From Favolaschia claudopus (taxonomy: Eukaryota > Basidiomycota > Agaricomycetes > Agaricales > Mycenaceae), in NCBI GenBank assembly GCA_037176885.1, contig JAWWNJ010000135.1, positions 580,064 to 644,063 on the forward strand: a stretch of 64,000 nt of DNA. Direction: 5' to 3'. The notes beneath the pieces were generated by a model. That model saw only the letters and a program-made list of their open reading frames with translations, had not been told where the DNA came from and did not search any database. Position numbers and translations under genes: made by a program. This document shows positions 1 to 9,243 of the stretch, one piece after another. Within the stretch, counting starts at the first letter, position 1, and the number at the start of each line of letters is the position of its first letter.

Positions 1-1302
1 GTGTAGTAGGGTTCCTTGGATAGCCACTTTCCAATTCCGCATCTTCTGTACAGCAACAAAGCGTAGAAAATTGAGTTTTTTTTAGTGTATACTAGTAGTC
101 TGGAATTTACCGCGTGGCAGGTCATAGGAGGGTCGCCTTATTATATAATCATCGCGTTTGGCAAGTTGTTCCCACGGCGGTCCCTGCCTCTTTTAACTGC
201 GTGGCCGCTCATTTTCCCATAGTCTCAACGGTAGAATGCATTAATAACAATTTCTCTACACTCCCCGGAGGTGAGAATAGCGTATTTTTTATTTTGCAGT
301 CCAAAGACGAGTATTGTTTCTCTTCGCCGCCTTTGGCCGGCGGCGGACACCTCAAATTGAACTCATCCAAATCTCATCCGTTTTTCGAGCTTTTTCCTGG
401 CTTCAAGTGCCGATAATGCGTTTTAGATCACTGGAAAGCCTTTTTCGAGATTAAGGCGCGTAAATACGCGTTCTAGATGCCAGGATGGAACGTGAGAAAT
501 TTATGATTATATAATAAGGGGACCCGCCAATCACTAACCCCTTGGAAGTGACAGACTATTATAATACACCGCAGGTACGAGGAGTTTTGTATTCTAATGT
601 CTGTTTATAAGAGACTAGTATACTAGAGCATGTACCAATATGTCTGCCCCTTTCAAACCAGGAATTCGACTGGAGATGAGGCAAGGAAAAAGATAGTGAG
701 GTTTTGGTCACAAACGTCACGCGGAGGGTTCCTTGGTTAGCTCGCTTCTGCTCTGTGAGAAGCCAATTGACATTGAGTTTGTGAGCCATACTTCATCCAG
801 TCTACGTAAAATGTCTACATGGCACATATTTATACAATTTGGAAGCATAGAATGGGCGAACTTCAGTGCAATTTCAAGAGTCATGTCACGCTTTAGCCTG
901 TGAGAAGGACCAATCAATTTATAGTCGGTCGTATCTTGTCCGTATCCAGTGACCGTACGTATTCTGTTGAATATATTCAAAATATATTTTTCGTATTATA
1001 TTTTTGGCCAGCGCTATGGACCTCAGCAACTATCTCATGAGAATTAATTTCAGCCATGGCACGCTGAACGGAGACGAGAAGCGGGCAAAACAAAAAGTGA
1101 TCATTGCCGAATTAGGCAGCTGATGCACCTTCAACAGTGTCTTGCTCGTACCACAGACACACTGGTGGGCTAAAACTTTGTGAGACTCTAAATACGCTCT
1201 ATATCATGGGCGGGGCAAAAAGAATCCAACTACAAGCTGTTGTGGATATCCAGAAAACAAAAAAATCAAGGAACCCTCCCTATCCAAGGAACCCTACTAC
1301 AC
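1..1302. mobile_element. TIR-bounded element, left end at or before window edge
   Basis: The first 23 bases of the window recur as an exact reverse complement at about 1280-1302; the outer end reads GTGTAGTAGGGTTCC. No transposase or convincing ORF lies between. The left TSD cannot be seen because the window starts here, so family and true left end are unknown. It is most likely a non-autonomous DNA transposon carrying a smaller inverted-repeat element. Confidence 0.5.
127..528. mobile_element. Nested inverted-repeat element (MITE-like)
   Basis: A 17-bp perfect inverted repeat, CCTTATTATATAATCAT at 136-152 against 503-519, extends imperfectly outward to about 26 bp (GG.GGGTC.CC...). The 0.4 kb between has no coding signal. 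No clear TSD was found. Confidence 0.45.
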
Positions 1303-1531
1303 TGTACGAACTCTACCGCGCTTGTCAAATTATCACTCCGGAAATGACGTGGGGGTTTTGGCGTCATTGTGGGTATGTCTAACACTCTAATCATGTATTG
1401 CTATCGTACCAAGTCTACAAAAACATGTGGTTATACTGTATCGTGCTGCGTGAATGTACAAGTGCCAGATTGAGAACAAGAAGCGAGTTACAAGTGATAA
1501 GAGAAAGCATCAAAAGTCCCCAAGGCAAACA

Positions 1532-2217
1532 CTACGAGATACGTCCCTTCTGCCATTGATCGTGTGCGTAGCGCAAGCGCAGACGGTCACTGACAATGAG
1601 GTAGTTGTCGAGATCAGAGTTGCTAAGGAAGGAGATAAGATGGGGACCCTCGAGCTCCAAACCCTTCGCCGCAAGCTTCGTTGGAATATTTTGGCCGCTA
1701 TACAGAAGGCTGTGAATGTCATCATCGGAGCTTTGACTGGTGAGGGCTGTCGAATGGGGGCAGAAGGAGGATGCGCAAGGTTTTGAGATGGGAATGGTGG
1801 CGGCTGCACAGCGCGGAACATTTCTGCGAAACCAGTAAAGTCGTTGTTGATGGTGATAGCCGGAGAGGTCGATTTCGCCGCCAGATTGTTACGACGACGA
1901 GTCGCGAGGAGATCAATATCATCGACCATGTCTGGCGCAGCTGCGGGACGGAACATCTTGTCGGGAGGTGGGTTTTCAATATCGACCTCGGGAATTTTGG
2001 CGATCTTGAAAGAATTGAGGTGGAACGAGAAAGATGAGATGAAAAAACATACAATAGCTGCTGCCCATGTATTGAGATGGTGCGGAGTCAAACGTACATG
2101 CTCGCCAGATGGGTTGCCCAAGAAACAAGTAGTAAAAGAGCACTGCTTGTCTGCGCAGCTGTAGAGTGCCTTGAGTTGAGCAGTTGTCTCCGCCATTTCA
2201 GTTTCTTCATTGGTCAA
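1532..2217 (-). CDS. Unrecognised protein, possible C-terminal SAM-like segment
   Basis: Minus-strand open reading from an ATG at 2217 (a second ATG lies at about 2196). The N-terminal part has several Cys and reads like a conserved domain (CADKQCSFTTC, then GEHVRLTPHHLNTWAAA). It is followed by a Pro-rich linker. After about 1740 the more protein-like frame changes: a segment ending at the TAG at 1532 contains leucine-rich helices (LISFLSNSDLDNYLI, then DRLRLRYAHDQW) resembling the end of a SAM domain. An intron or a frameshift must join the two frames. I recognise no family. It lies 27 bp downstream of another minus-strand gene and could be co-transcribed with it or part of one mobile cassette. 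The SAM suggestion is inference from pattern only. Confidence 0.4.
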
Positions 2218-2243
2218 CTAGGATACATTCAGATCATCGCCAA

Positions 2244-2889
2244 TTAGAGGATGGATGGACAAGCCTTTCTTCTCTTTGATGTGGGTTCCTCGTCACCTGC
2301 ACTACCTTCATCAGGTTCGTTATCCTGAGCCGAGTCAGCGTATGAATGAGTGGAGAGGTCAGCAGAACTCACCTGCAATCCAACCTGTACTATATCAAGC
2401 CTTAACCAATGGTTTTGCCTTCTCTGTTGCCTTCTCAATCAGGTTGTCGTAGTCATCAGCGGACGCTAGCTTCATCTTCTTGTATTCGGTGCGTTGAATG
2501 GACCAGGTAAGCGTACATCCCGTTAAACGTAGGTTTCCTGCAACAATCTTGAACTTGACAACATTCTGTGCATCGACAGCCTTGATGGCTGCCTCGAGAA
2601 GCTGGCCAAGAGGATCCTCTTCATGCGCAAATATTGTTTGGTTGATGGGATCGAGCTTCCCGGTGTTCTTGCGGCGTTTCTCATTCGGTTTCGGAGGCGG
2701 GAGCAGGGGCTGGACGGAGAGAATGTAATCAATGCCCTTGCCGTTGTTGTACTTTGACTCTGGGTCTGGGAGGCCGTTGGTGTCACTCGCAGCTCGCAAA
2801 GAAGAATCTTGATAAGATTGCATACCTGGGTTGTCGTCCAAGCCTGAGCCCTGATCATACTGATTATCATCGTGGTCGGCGTCGAACAT
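2244..2889 (-). CDS. Unrecognised acidic protein with C-terminal basic motif
   Basis: The first exon starts at the ATG at 2889 and encodes about 160 residues. It opens with an acidic, Asp/Gln/Ser-rich head, followed by a Pro-rich and KRRK basic stretch. A well-ordered segment follows (residues about 85-160: Leu/Ala-rich helices, then KFKIVAGNLRLTGCTLTW). A likely intron at 2325-2406 (donor GTTAAG, acceptor GCTCAG) joins it in frame to an acidic tail with SKRRK, a candidate nuclear localisation signal, and a stop at 2244-2246. The base just before the ATG is preceded by TCTAG, so an additional upstream exon is possible. No family is recognised; a nuclear role is only a guess from the basic motif. 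Confidence 0.45.
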
Positions 2890-3652
2890 CTAGAACAATG
2901 CGTGTAAAGAAATGAGGACAAGAGGAGTTGACAGAGGCGACAGAGAAAGCGGGAGAACAACGCGACGCGAAGCGTCACCCGTCACCGTCACAGTGACATC
3001 AGTGCAAAAAACGCCGTCGGCCGACGGACTCGAACTCGGTCCTCAGCTCAACTCAAAATATTTTTTTCGGTGAATGCCATTAGTATTGAAAATTGCAATA
3101 ATGTGATAAACATTGTTTGGTGGTGAACTACTCAAAAGATTTAATTGAGAAAAATAACACGCTATGTCACATCACATAACTGTTACTTTGTTCTTCTTCC
3201 CAGCATCAGTCTTCGACGCCAGACGCAAACTCAAGATGGAAGGAGAAACCCGCCGGTGCAGCAAGTGCCGCACAAGTACAAGCTTGTATCGTGGAAAGCC
3301 AAATTTGGTGCCAATGGGTTTTACTTGACCAGTGATTGTCGTGCATTGAATACAAGTAATACACTGTATCTCCCTTCATTTCAAAGGGCAGGTGCAGCGC
3401 GAGCCATATTCTGCCCTCCGAACGTTCGCCGAAAACACTACAGCCGTTTTGGAAACAATATACGGGTTTTGACACTGTGCAAAGTATTCATCATGAAATT
3501 CATGCAGATTGTTATGAAATTCAGGTTTCATGATGTTTTGTCATGAACGACGTTATGAATTTCAAGACGGCTTTCATGGTGCTCAGAAACTTGCTTTTGT
3601 GACAATATGGATTCATGACAAAACATCATGAATTTTCGTCACGAAACAACTA

Positions 3653-3818
3653 CAGTCGAAGCTGTCATAACCCATAGGCCTCGGTTAGGTCCACAAGGTA
3701 TGGCATATGGCAGATTTATGGGTTATCCCAGCCAAAAGTCAGTCAAAATTCCCGAAAAATGTATGGGTTAAGGCAGATTATGGGTTACGAGAGCTATGGG
3801 TTATGACAGCTTCGACTG
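3653..3818. mobile_element. Mariner-type MITE, 166 bp, nested
   Basis: TIRs begin CAGTCGAAGCTGTCATAACC and match in inverted orientation at about 3795-3818. Flanking TA dinucleotides (3651-3652, 3819-3820) give the TA TSD of Tc1/mariner elements. The interior is made of degenerate repeats of a TATGGGTTA-like unit. Confidence 0.75.
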
Positions 3819-4052
3819 TACTCAATTTTTTTTTTTTGCTAAGTCCACCAGATGATGAGTGCAGTGTGCTCATCCCAGTGTTACACCAATACATGGTGCT
3901 AGGAGGTCTGTCAACTACAGCCTATTGAAAATCCGTTGGTTAACAAGTCAATAGCTCAGTCAACAACTTGAGAACAGATACACTAGCGACATGTATGGAT
4001 TGGAATCCCATGTCCCTCAAGTCTTCATTAGTCTAAGAGTAATCATCCGTGT

Positions 4053-4103
4053 TGCGCTGCGCCACCGCAGTGCGGCGGTCCGGGGTTCGATTCCGGCTGC
4101 CGG
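4053..4103 (+). tRNA. tRNA-like 3'-half relic (pseudo-tRNA)
   Basis: A perfect B-box, GGTTCGATTCC (4084-4094), sits in a T-arm-like stem-loop (CCGG...CCGG), followed by CTGCCGG, which could be a 3' acceptor strand. No matching 5' acceptor strand or A-box is present upstream, so this is at most a fragment or a SINE remnant, not a working tRNA. It lies inside the CACTA-like element. Confidence 0.35.
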
Positions 4104-4734
4104 TAACCCAATTTATTTGCCCCGCCTTGGCCTCCTTTTCATCATGTTTTGCCCTGAATTTATTAATGAAACATCATGAAAATTCATCATGAACAGCCCC
4201 ATAATCATCATGAAAACACGACTCCGAGTCATGATGTTTTGTTATGAATTTCCGGTAAATCACCATGAATTTCCGGACAAATCGTCAGGAAAGTCATGAC
4301 GAGAAACATCATGAATTTCATGACCCTTGGTTGGCACAGTGTGATTGAGTGGTGCTCGTTCGTTTGTGCTTACGTTTGTTGACGATTCGGTCATCGGCAA
4401 AGCCGGGAGCATCACTTTGTGGAGCGTTGCCGCACCACATCAAGTGCCGCTGGTCCCTTGTTTTGGCCCTTGCTCGCAAGTCATGGCCCTGTCGAGCTCT
4501 GGGCAAGTAGCAGCTGAGTCTTGATCCTCAGTTCTGTTAACCCCCTGTTTTTCCCTGGTGTTCTCTGGGAGGCGGAAGCAAAACTCAGATTCGGCTGAAG
4601 TGGAGCTGGTGATGGGAAGCAAAACAAAGGTAAGCACAAATGAATGAGCACCACTCGATCAAAACCCGTATATTGTTTCCAAAACGGCTGTAAGACGTGA
4701 CAGCGGAGATGTTGGGTCAATAGCGTTTTCTGGG

Positions 4735-4948
4735 CAAACAGATGCCCCACACTGTAGATTCAGTCTGGTATTTATACTACAGTAGGTATTCTAGCTAATT
4801 CTACTAGGTTCTGTAAATGTGAGTTTTTTGATTTGATTTGAAGTTCTAATATATGCTGTACCTGGCTACGGAAGAGCTATGCAGCAGTACGGTAAGGGTC
4901 GGCAAGTTTGCGAGGAGGTGCGTCACAGCCTCAGATTTCCAACACCCC
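4735..4948 (-). repeat. LTR-like repeat, copy 1 (minus), with LINE inserted
   Basis: About 130 bp of this stretch match 37957-38104 in the opposite orientation, including a TATAAATA box and a TGTTGGAA start that looks like a copia LTR end. Here the match is interrupted at about 4826-4905 by a LINE 3' end. Probably an old solo LTR. Confidence 0.45.
4826..4905 (-). mobile_element. LINE 3'-end fragment (minus)
   Basis: On the minus strand this reads CCGTACTGCTGCATAGC... and ends in CAAATCAAATCAAAA. It is the same 3' end and CAAAT-type tail as the LINE copy ending at 41073. The 80-bp piece is heavily 5'-truncated and interrupts an LTR-like repeat. Confidence 0.65.
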
Positions 4949-5949
4949 CCCAGCGACGACTCACCCCGTAAAGCTCCAGAGAATCAACTACATGGTGCCC
5001 AGCTTCTTCTCGCGCTACCTTCACTGCTGGTACACCCACCAACGAATGTAGAACATAAAAGAGCTCTTCACTTGTCTTTACTTGCTTTGAGGCGCTGTTT
5101 GGGACTGCAGAATCCCGCTAGGGACGGCAAAAAGAATTCCTCGACAGCGGCAAGAGGATCATTGGATATCTCGCAGGCGGACGAATGTCGTGCGTGGTGC
5201 GCACTAGCGGAGATTGGGTTGTGTATAGTGGAGGGCGGGTTCACAGACGAGCCATGGGCGTTTTGGGATAGAACATGATATAGAGAAAGCTTTGGGGAAA
5301 GCGGTACGTCGTTCTGTCTCAGCGTTTTCGTGGGAGTTTTCTGGAGTGAACCTGGGCATGTTGGCAGCCGGAATCACAGTGGGGGGCAAAGATCAACGCA
5401 TATGAGCTACGTGTGTTTGTAACGCACTAGCCGTACACCTGGGGCATCTGCACGCTTAACAGCCTAATGCATTGCGGTACCGGAACACTTTTCGTGTGCT
5501 TGTGCCCCCAGTGTTATTCCAGCGCTCGACTTATCAGCGGGCAGAAAACCGTAGAGCAAACAATCAGTGCTCTGGTCAAAACAGTTTTTATGCATCATCA
5601 TCGAAACACCAAGTTTCCCTTAGCAATATGCACTGTGGTGATGATGGTGGGAAGAAAGGATTGTGCAACGTTCTCAGACGATGACGCCAAAGGTTGACTT
5701 AACCAAGGCACAGACTGCTGTTAAAAACAGCATTGATAAGTAGACAGATCGGTGCGGATCACGGAGCTCGCGGATGGTCTCTTGAGTATAGGGAACGGCG
5801 TCGTGACGGAGCAGCGGTATGTATGTCCGTCATCGATTCATCCCCTCTCCTTTCATGCTATGCTGACGTCTCAGCGCTCACAGCTGATGCCGCTACCATC
5901 ACGTACATCAAGACTCCAGCTAAGTTCTTCTCATATCCTAACAACCCCA

Positions 5950-6025
5950 CTCGAGGCCATAGTCCGATGAAAAGACAGAATTTAGAGTGCTTGTCATGAA
6001 GGAGAGGTTTTGTTAAAATGCAACA
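5950..6025 (-). pseudogene. Ty1/copia RNase H 3'-end relic
   Basis: The 75 bp here resemble, at roughly three quarters identity by eye, the last codons of the copia pol gene at 47105-47175 (GGCC.TAGTCC..., then GGAGTGCTTGTCATGA). It has decayed and no ORF survives. The 4.9-5.9 kb stretch before it has no other recognisable gene. Confidence 0.4.
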
Positions 6026-6456
6026 CGGTGTTTCGACGGGTTGAGGGAGTCTGTGAGCCCGAACAAAGGTTGGGACAAATATGAGTGAAATTGAGGCGCC
6101 ATGTTTTTCTTTCGATCATGGCAAAAATCGCAAATTAGTAATTATAAGCAGAGTTGTCATTACATACATACAGCTGAGTGGGAGAGATATCTTGTCTCCA
6201 CCCCGGACTTGCTTGCGTCAATTTGATGAAGAGGGCAGGTCAACTAGAGAGCAGTGTTGCCGGGGGGAGCCGACACATATCTTAATGCGCATACCAGCAG
6301 TCTTCCCCGAACTTGCATCTGATGGAACAAGAACAACATTAGGCGTAAAGTGCTTCGGAATGACTTCTAATCGTGCTCGCAATACAAATCCGACCTTCTG
6401 AGAGTCACGGAAAGGTGCCCTGAGTAAAAGAGTACAACGTACCTCACAAATGCGGG

Positions 6457-6763
6457 AGAGAGGATTTGTAAGCAAGCCATTGATATATTGGGCATGAACT
6501 TCAAAACGAAGCTCGCTGCACTCCGCTCAAAGGCGAGGGAGCCAAGGCAGCCCCTACATCACTACAGGATACAGAACAAAACCGTAGCTACGTGAGTGCG
6601 CAGAAAATAGCAAAACTAACTAGGAGTGGGTGGGTGGGCACGAGAAAAGAGGGATGACAGCGACGGGGGGAGCAGACTAGGGTCATGGAGGGGGACTGGA
6701 CAAGGGAAAGTCTCAGTCGCCGCGCCGAAAGCGCGATGTGCGGAGGTGGGCGAGACGAAGAGA
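6457..6763. repeat. Direct repeat unit A
   Basis: Starts GAGAGGATTTGTAAGC and ends CGAGACGAAGAGA. An imperfect second copy lies at 6849-7229, about 85 bp downstream, with different internal indels. The unit interrupts the integrase-core gene relic and also occurs partly in copy 2 of the segmental duplication. Confidence 0.6.
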
Positions 6764-6848
6764 ATGAGGAGACATGTGACTGATGAGATCACCTTTTGCC
6801 AATCCCCTTGGTCTGCCAGACCATCCAGGATTGGCCTGAGCTTCACGA

Positions 6849-7229
6849 GAGAGGATTTGTAAGCAAGCCATTGATATATTGGGCATGAACTTTCAAAACG
6901 AAGCTCGCTGCACTCCGCCCAAAGGCGAGGGAGCCAAGGCAGCCCACAACCAACAGCTCACCATGAAGCAGCCACAGGCGGGCGAAGACAGGGTGAAGCG
7001 CCACAGGCTCCACAAGAAACTGAGGGGAATGGACAGCAACAAGGGGAGGGGAGGGGAGAGGGGCAGGGGTGCTACATACGGAATCACGAGAAAAGAGGGG
7101 TGACAGCGACGGGGGGAGAAGACTAGTAGCAGGGGACGAGACTCAGGGTCATGGAGGGGGACTGGACAAGGGAAAGTCTCAGTCGCCGCGCCGAAAGCGC
7201 GATGTGCGGAGGTGGGCGAGACGAAGAGA
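6849..7229. repeat. Direct repeat unit B
   Basis: Second, longer copy of the unit at 6457-6763, sharing both ends and carrying a ~100-bp extra middle (about 6950-7080). It abuts the broken 3' end of the integrase-core relic. Confidence 0.6.
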
Positions 7230-7231
7230 GT

Positions 7232-7890
7232 CAAGATAGTAATGACCGACAGTCGATGAGCATCGAGCATTAGGGACAGTCAAGAGTTTGATCATTCTAC
7301 GGCTTGAATGGCAGCGAGAACCGTAGATATCTATACCAACTCGCCCCATGCGCAAGGCTTTGAAGTTCAATTTCTCATGGCCGTCAAAATGAACTTCATA
7401 GTAGACTCCGGTGTCGGTAAGGTGTCCACGCTGCTTAGGGGTACGCTTACGGCCCGGATATCTAATCTCTGCTCCACCGGGATCCAAGTCGGCCATCAAA
7501 CGGCGAACGGTGTCGCTGAGAAATCATCAGCTTGACAGAAGTACACTGGAGAAGGAACAACCGCCATACCGGGGAATTTTCACTCCATGTTCGCGGGCTA
7601 TCTGAGTCTGAACCGTTCCAGGACCCTTGCGAGAGGAAGCATTATCAGAAATGACTTCGCCGATGATTGTGGCTGAAATATGTTCCGGCGGTGGTTTCTT
7701 GACAGTGTCGACATTGAATTTGCGATTAAGGCCTTTCAAAGTGTGAGATTAGTACATGCAAGTGAGCAAAGTGGATAATCGGCATGTCAAGAATTATATA
7801 CACACCCAATCTTGTAGTTAAAATCCTTGACAAGATAAGCCAGTCGCTGAGCACAAACGCTTCTTCGACATTGGGGAGGAACAAGTCGAA
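7232..7890 (-). pseudogene. Integrase-core (DDE-like) gene fragment
   Basis: Minus-strand coding segments read as one protein across two introns. The middle exon (about 7570-7740) encodes a helix-turn-helix-like region (RKFNVDTVKKPP, then GPGTVQTQIAREHGVKIPR). An intron at 7516-7569 (GTATGG...CTCAG) joins it in frame to TVRRLMADLDP and then to a segment with DGHEKLNFKALRMG and IDIYG. The Asp of DGHEK is the expected first catalytic Asp of the integrase-core domain that is multicopy in Agaricomycetes. Upstream, a possible first exon lies at 7795-7890. Coding stops at about 7235, where repeat unit B takes over, so the rest of the catalytic core is gone. Family assignment rests on motif memory, not a search. 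Confidence 0.5.
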
Positions 7891-7932
7891 ATTCACGAAA
7901 ACTCAAAGTTCCTCATTCAAGAAATCACTCGC

Positions 7933-8187
7933 TTGGCAAAATCCGGGTATTATTTAGAACATTTCGTTGCTGAAGCGAAGCAGAGGGGAGTTAGTTCCCA
8001 CGGTCCAAAATTTCGGAAAACACCCACTCTTGGGTATTTCCAGTTGATCTGGCCAGGTTTCAGGTCAAAATTTCAAAAATTCCGGTCTGACATGAAGTCA
8101 CGTCCCCCACCATACGCAGACCAATTAGACCGGATGTTATACCCCACTTTCCTATGGAAGAATATTTTTGGAGCAAGTGTGGTGTAA
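7933..8187 (+). other. Unrecognised 84-codon ORF conserved in both duplication copies
   Basis: An open frame of 84 codons (7933-8187) is retained unchanged at 57561-57815. Because the copies are nearly identical over their whole length, conservation says little about function. No domain is recognised. The following 8190-8630 holds no gene. Confidence 0.15.
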
Positions 8188-8634
8188 GAAAGTCAACATG
8201 TTGGGACAAAAAGTCGGCGTCACATCGTGACCAGAAGGTGGGACGGCTGGGGCGAAAAAGTCTTAAGGCTCCGCCAAAACTGATTATTTTGCTTAGGTTC
8301 CGCGTAACGTATTGTAGGGAATCGGTCTCGCCACAATATGAGCGTGCTTAAAATTTTAAATCGACGGCAGGATCTGAAGAAATGATGATTCTCGCATGAA
8401 ACTGCTTGCATTTTAACAAAATGAAAAGGGAAAAATAAATCCGAATGCTCATTTTGTTTTTACGAACCTTTTGAATAAAGCTGCTGATTCAGAATTTTAG
8501 TAGATGTCCGTGGAAGAAAGCCTTAGGGTTTGGAAAGTTGGAACCGAGGCCCCCAGCGAGCCAAACAAAGCCAAAGCTGCCGCTTTCGGCCCTTTAGTTG
8601 CCGGAGCCCACTATAGTGCTTCGGTCCGGGGGAG

Positions 8635-8805
8635 TGTTGAAGTCTGGGTATTTGTCCCGTTCATACTATTGGCAGAATAGCTCAGTCGGATACCTTCGGG
8701 TCAGAGCATCTCACATGATATGAGAAGGTCGCAGGTTCGATTCCCCCGAAGAGCTATTCTGCCAATAGTGTGTGAACGGGACAAATACATACCCAGACTT
8801 CAACA
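8635..8805. mobile_element. Foldback element with tRNA-like Pol III core, copy 1
   Basis: Two arms of about 50 bp are inverted repeats (left 8635-8683 beginning TGTTGAAGTCTGGG; right 8751-8805 ending CCCAGACTTCAACA) with a few mismatches and small indels. The innermost stem GGCAGAA/TTCTGCC is the acceptor stem of a tRNA-like core (8671-8764). That core has a consensus A-box TAGCTCAGTCGG (8678-8689), a GCTC/GAGC D-stem, an anticodon-like stem TCTCA/TGAGA and a perfect B-box GGTTCGATTCC (8734-8744). The T-arm 3' strand is replaced by CCCCGAAG, which can instead pair with CTTCGGG at 8694-8700. The loop CATGATA lacks the normal U33, so a functional tRNA is unlikely. It looks like a tRNA-derived SINE/foldback hybrid. 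Confidence 0.65.
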
Positions 8806-8955
8806 TTGACAGGAAGGCACAGAGGCCAGAACATTCCGTGTTGTTCTTGTTTGGCGGTACTGAGAAGGCTCGGCCCGAATAACCTTTTATGGTAATATTA
8901 AGTGATGTACATTATATTTCAATTCTGCCCAGAAAGTATCGAAAAACCCCCTGCC

Positions 8956-9137
8956 TGTCAGGGGACTCCACAGCTATGACGTCTTCTGACTTGAGTAGAA
9001 GTTCTCAGTCCAGAAGACATCATGCTGTGCTACTTATGTCATATCTTACGTCACCTCTTGTATATAGAGTAGTCCGCTGGGGATCTCTGATCCCCAGGTT
9101 TGTTATCGACTTGGTTCCTGGGCCCTTCTCCCCTCAC
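8956..9137 (+). repeat. 5' LTR of KH element copy 1
   Basis: 182 bp, TGTCAGGGGACTCC...CCCCTCACA. It holds a TATATAG box (9061-9067), a 9-bp-stem hairpin CTGGGGATC/GATCCCCAG (about 9078-9098), then GGTTTGTTAT (9097-9106). The last is complementary to the putative primer-binding site just after the LTR. Confidence 0.8.
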
Positions 9138-9149
9138 AGCATAACAAAC
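9138..9149 (+). promoter_or_regulatory. Putative self-primer binding site, KH element copy 1
   Basis: Directly after the LTR comes GC, then ATAACAAACC (9140-9149), the exact reverse complement of GGTTTGTTAT at 9097-9106 in the LTR, about 37 nt downstream of the TATA box. There is no TGG-start tRNA primer site. The layout matches Tf1/sushi self-priming, in which the 5' end of the mRNA folds back as primer. Confidence 0.6.
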
Positions 9150-9243
9150 CTTCTATTCGACTCTGGCACTCTCCTAGCCCCAGTCAACCACTCTACCTCC
9201 TACTCTGCCCTCACCCTACCATCGACCTCACACCTCCCTTGCT

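Larger units (their letters stand above)
3473..4341. mobile_element. CACTA-like (EnSpm) non-autonomous element
   Basis: Ends are CACTGTGC and its reverse complement GCACAGTG, flanked by a 3-bp direct repeat TGA (3470-3472 and 4342-4344). Both subterminal regions (3489-3640 and 4143-4322) are packed with degenerate direct and inverted copies of a TTCATGATGTTTTGTCATGA-like motif. Subterminal repeat arrays, CACT ends and a 3-bp TSD fit the CMC/EnSpm superfamily. No transposase is present, and it holds a nested mariner-type MITE and a tRNA-like relic. Confidence 0.6.
3439..4692. repeat. 34-bp inverted repeat pair around the CACTA-like element
   Basis: The 34 bases at 3439-3472 (starting TACAGCCGTTTTGG) recur as an exact reverse complement at 4659-4692. 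The repeats lie just outside the CACTA-like ends and may be TIRs of an older element into which it jumped. Confidence 0.55.

Noticed and set aside
8671..8764. A functional tRNA gene
   Set aside because: The loop CATGATA lacks U33, and the T-arm 3' strand is missing, so the cloverleaf is incomplete despite perfect A and B boxes.
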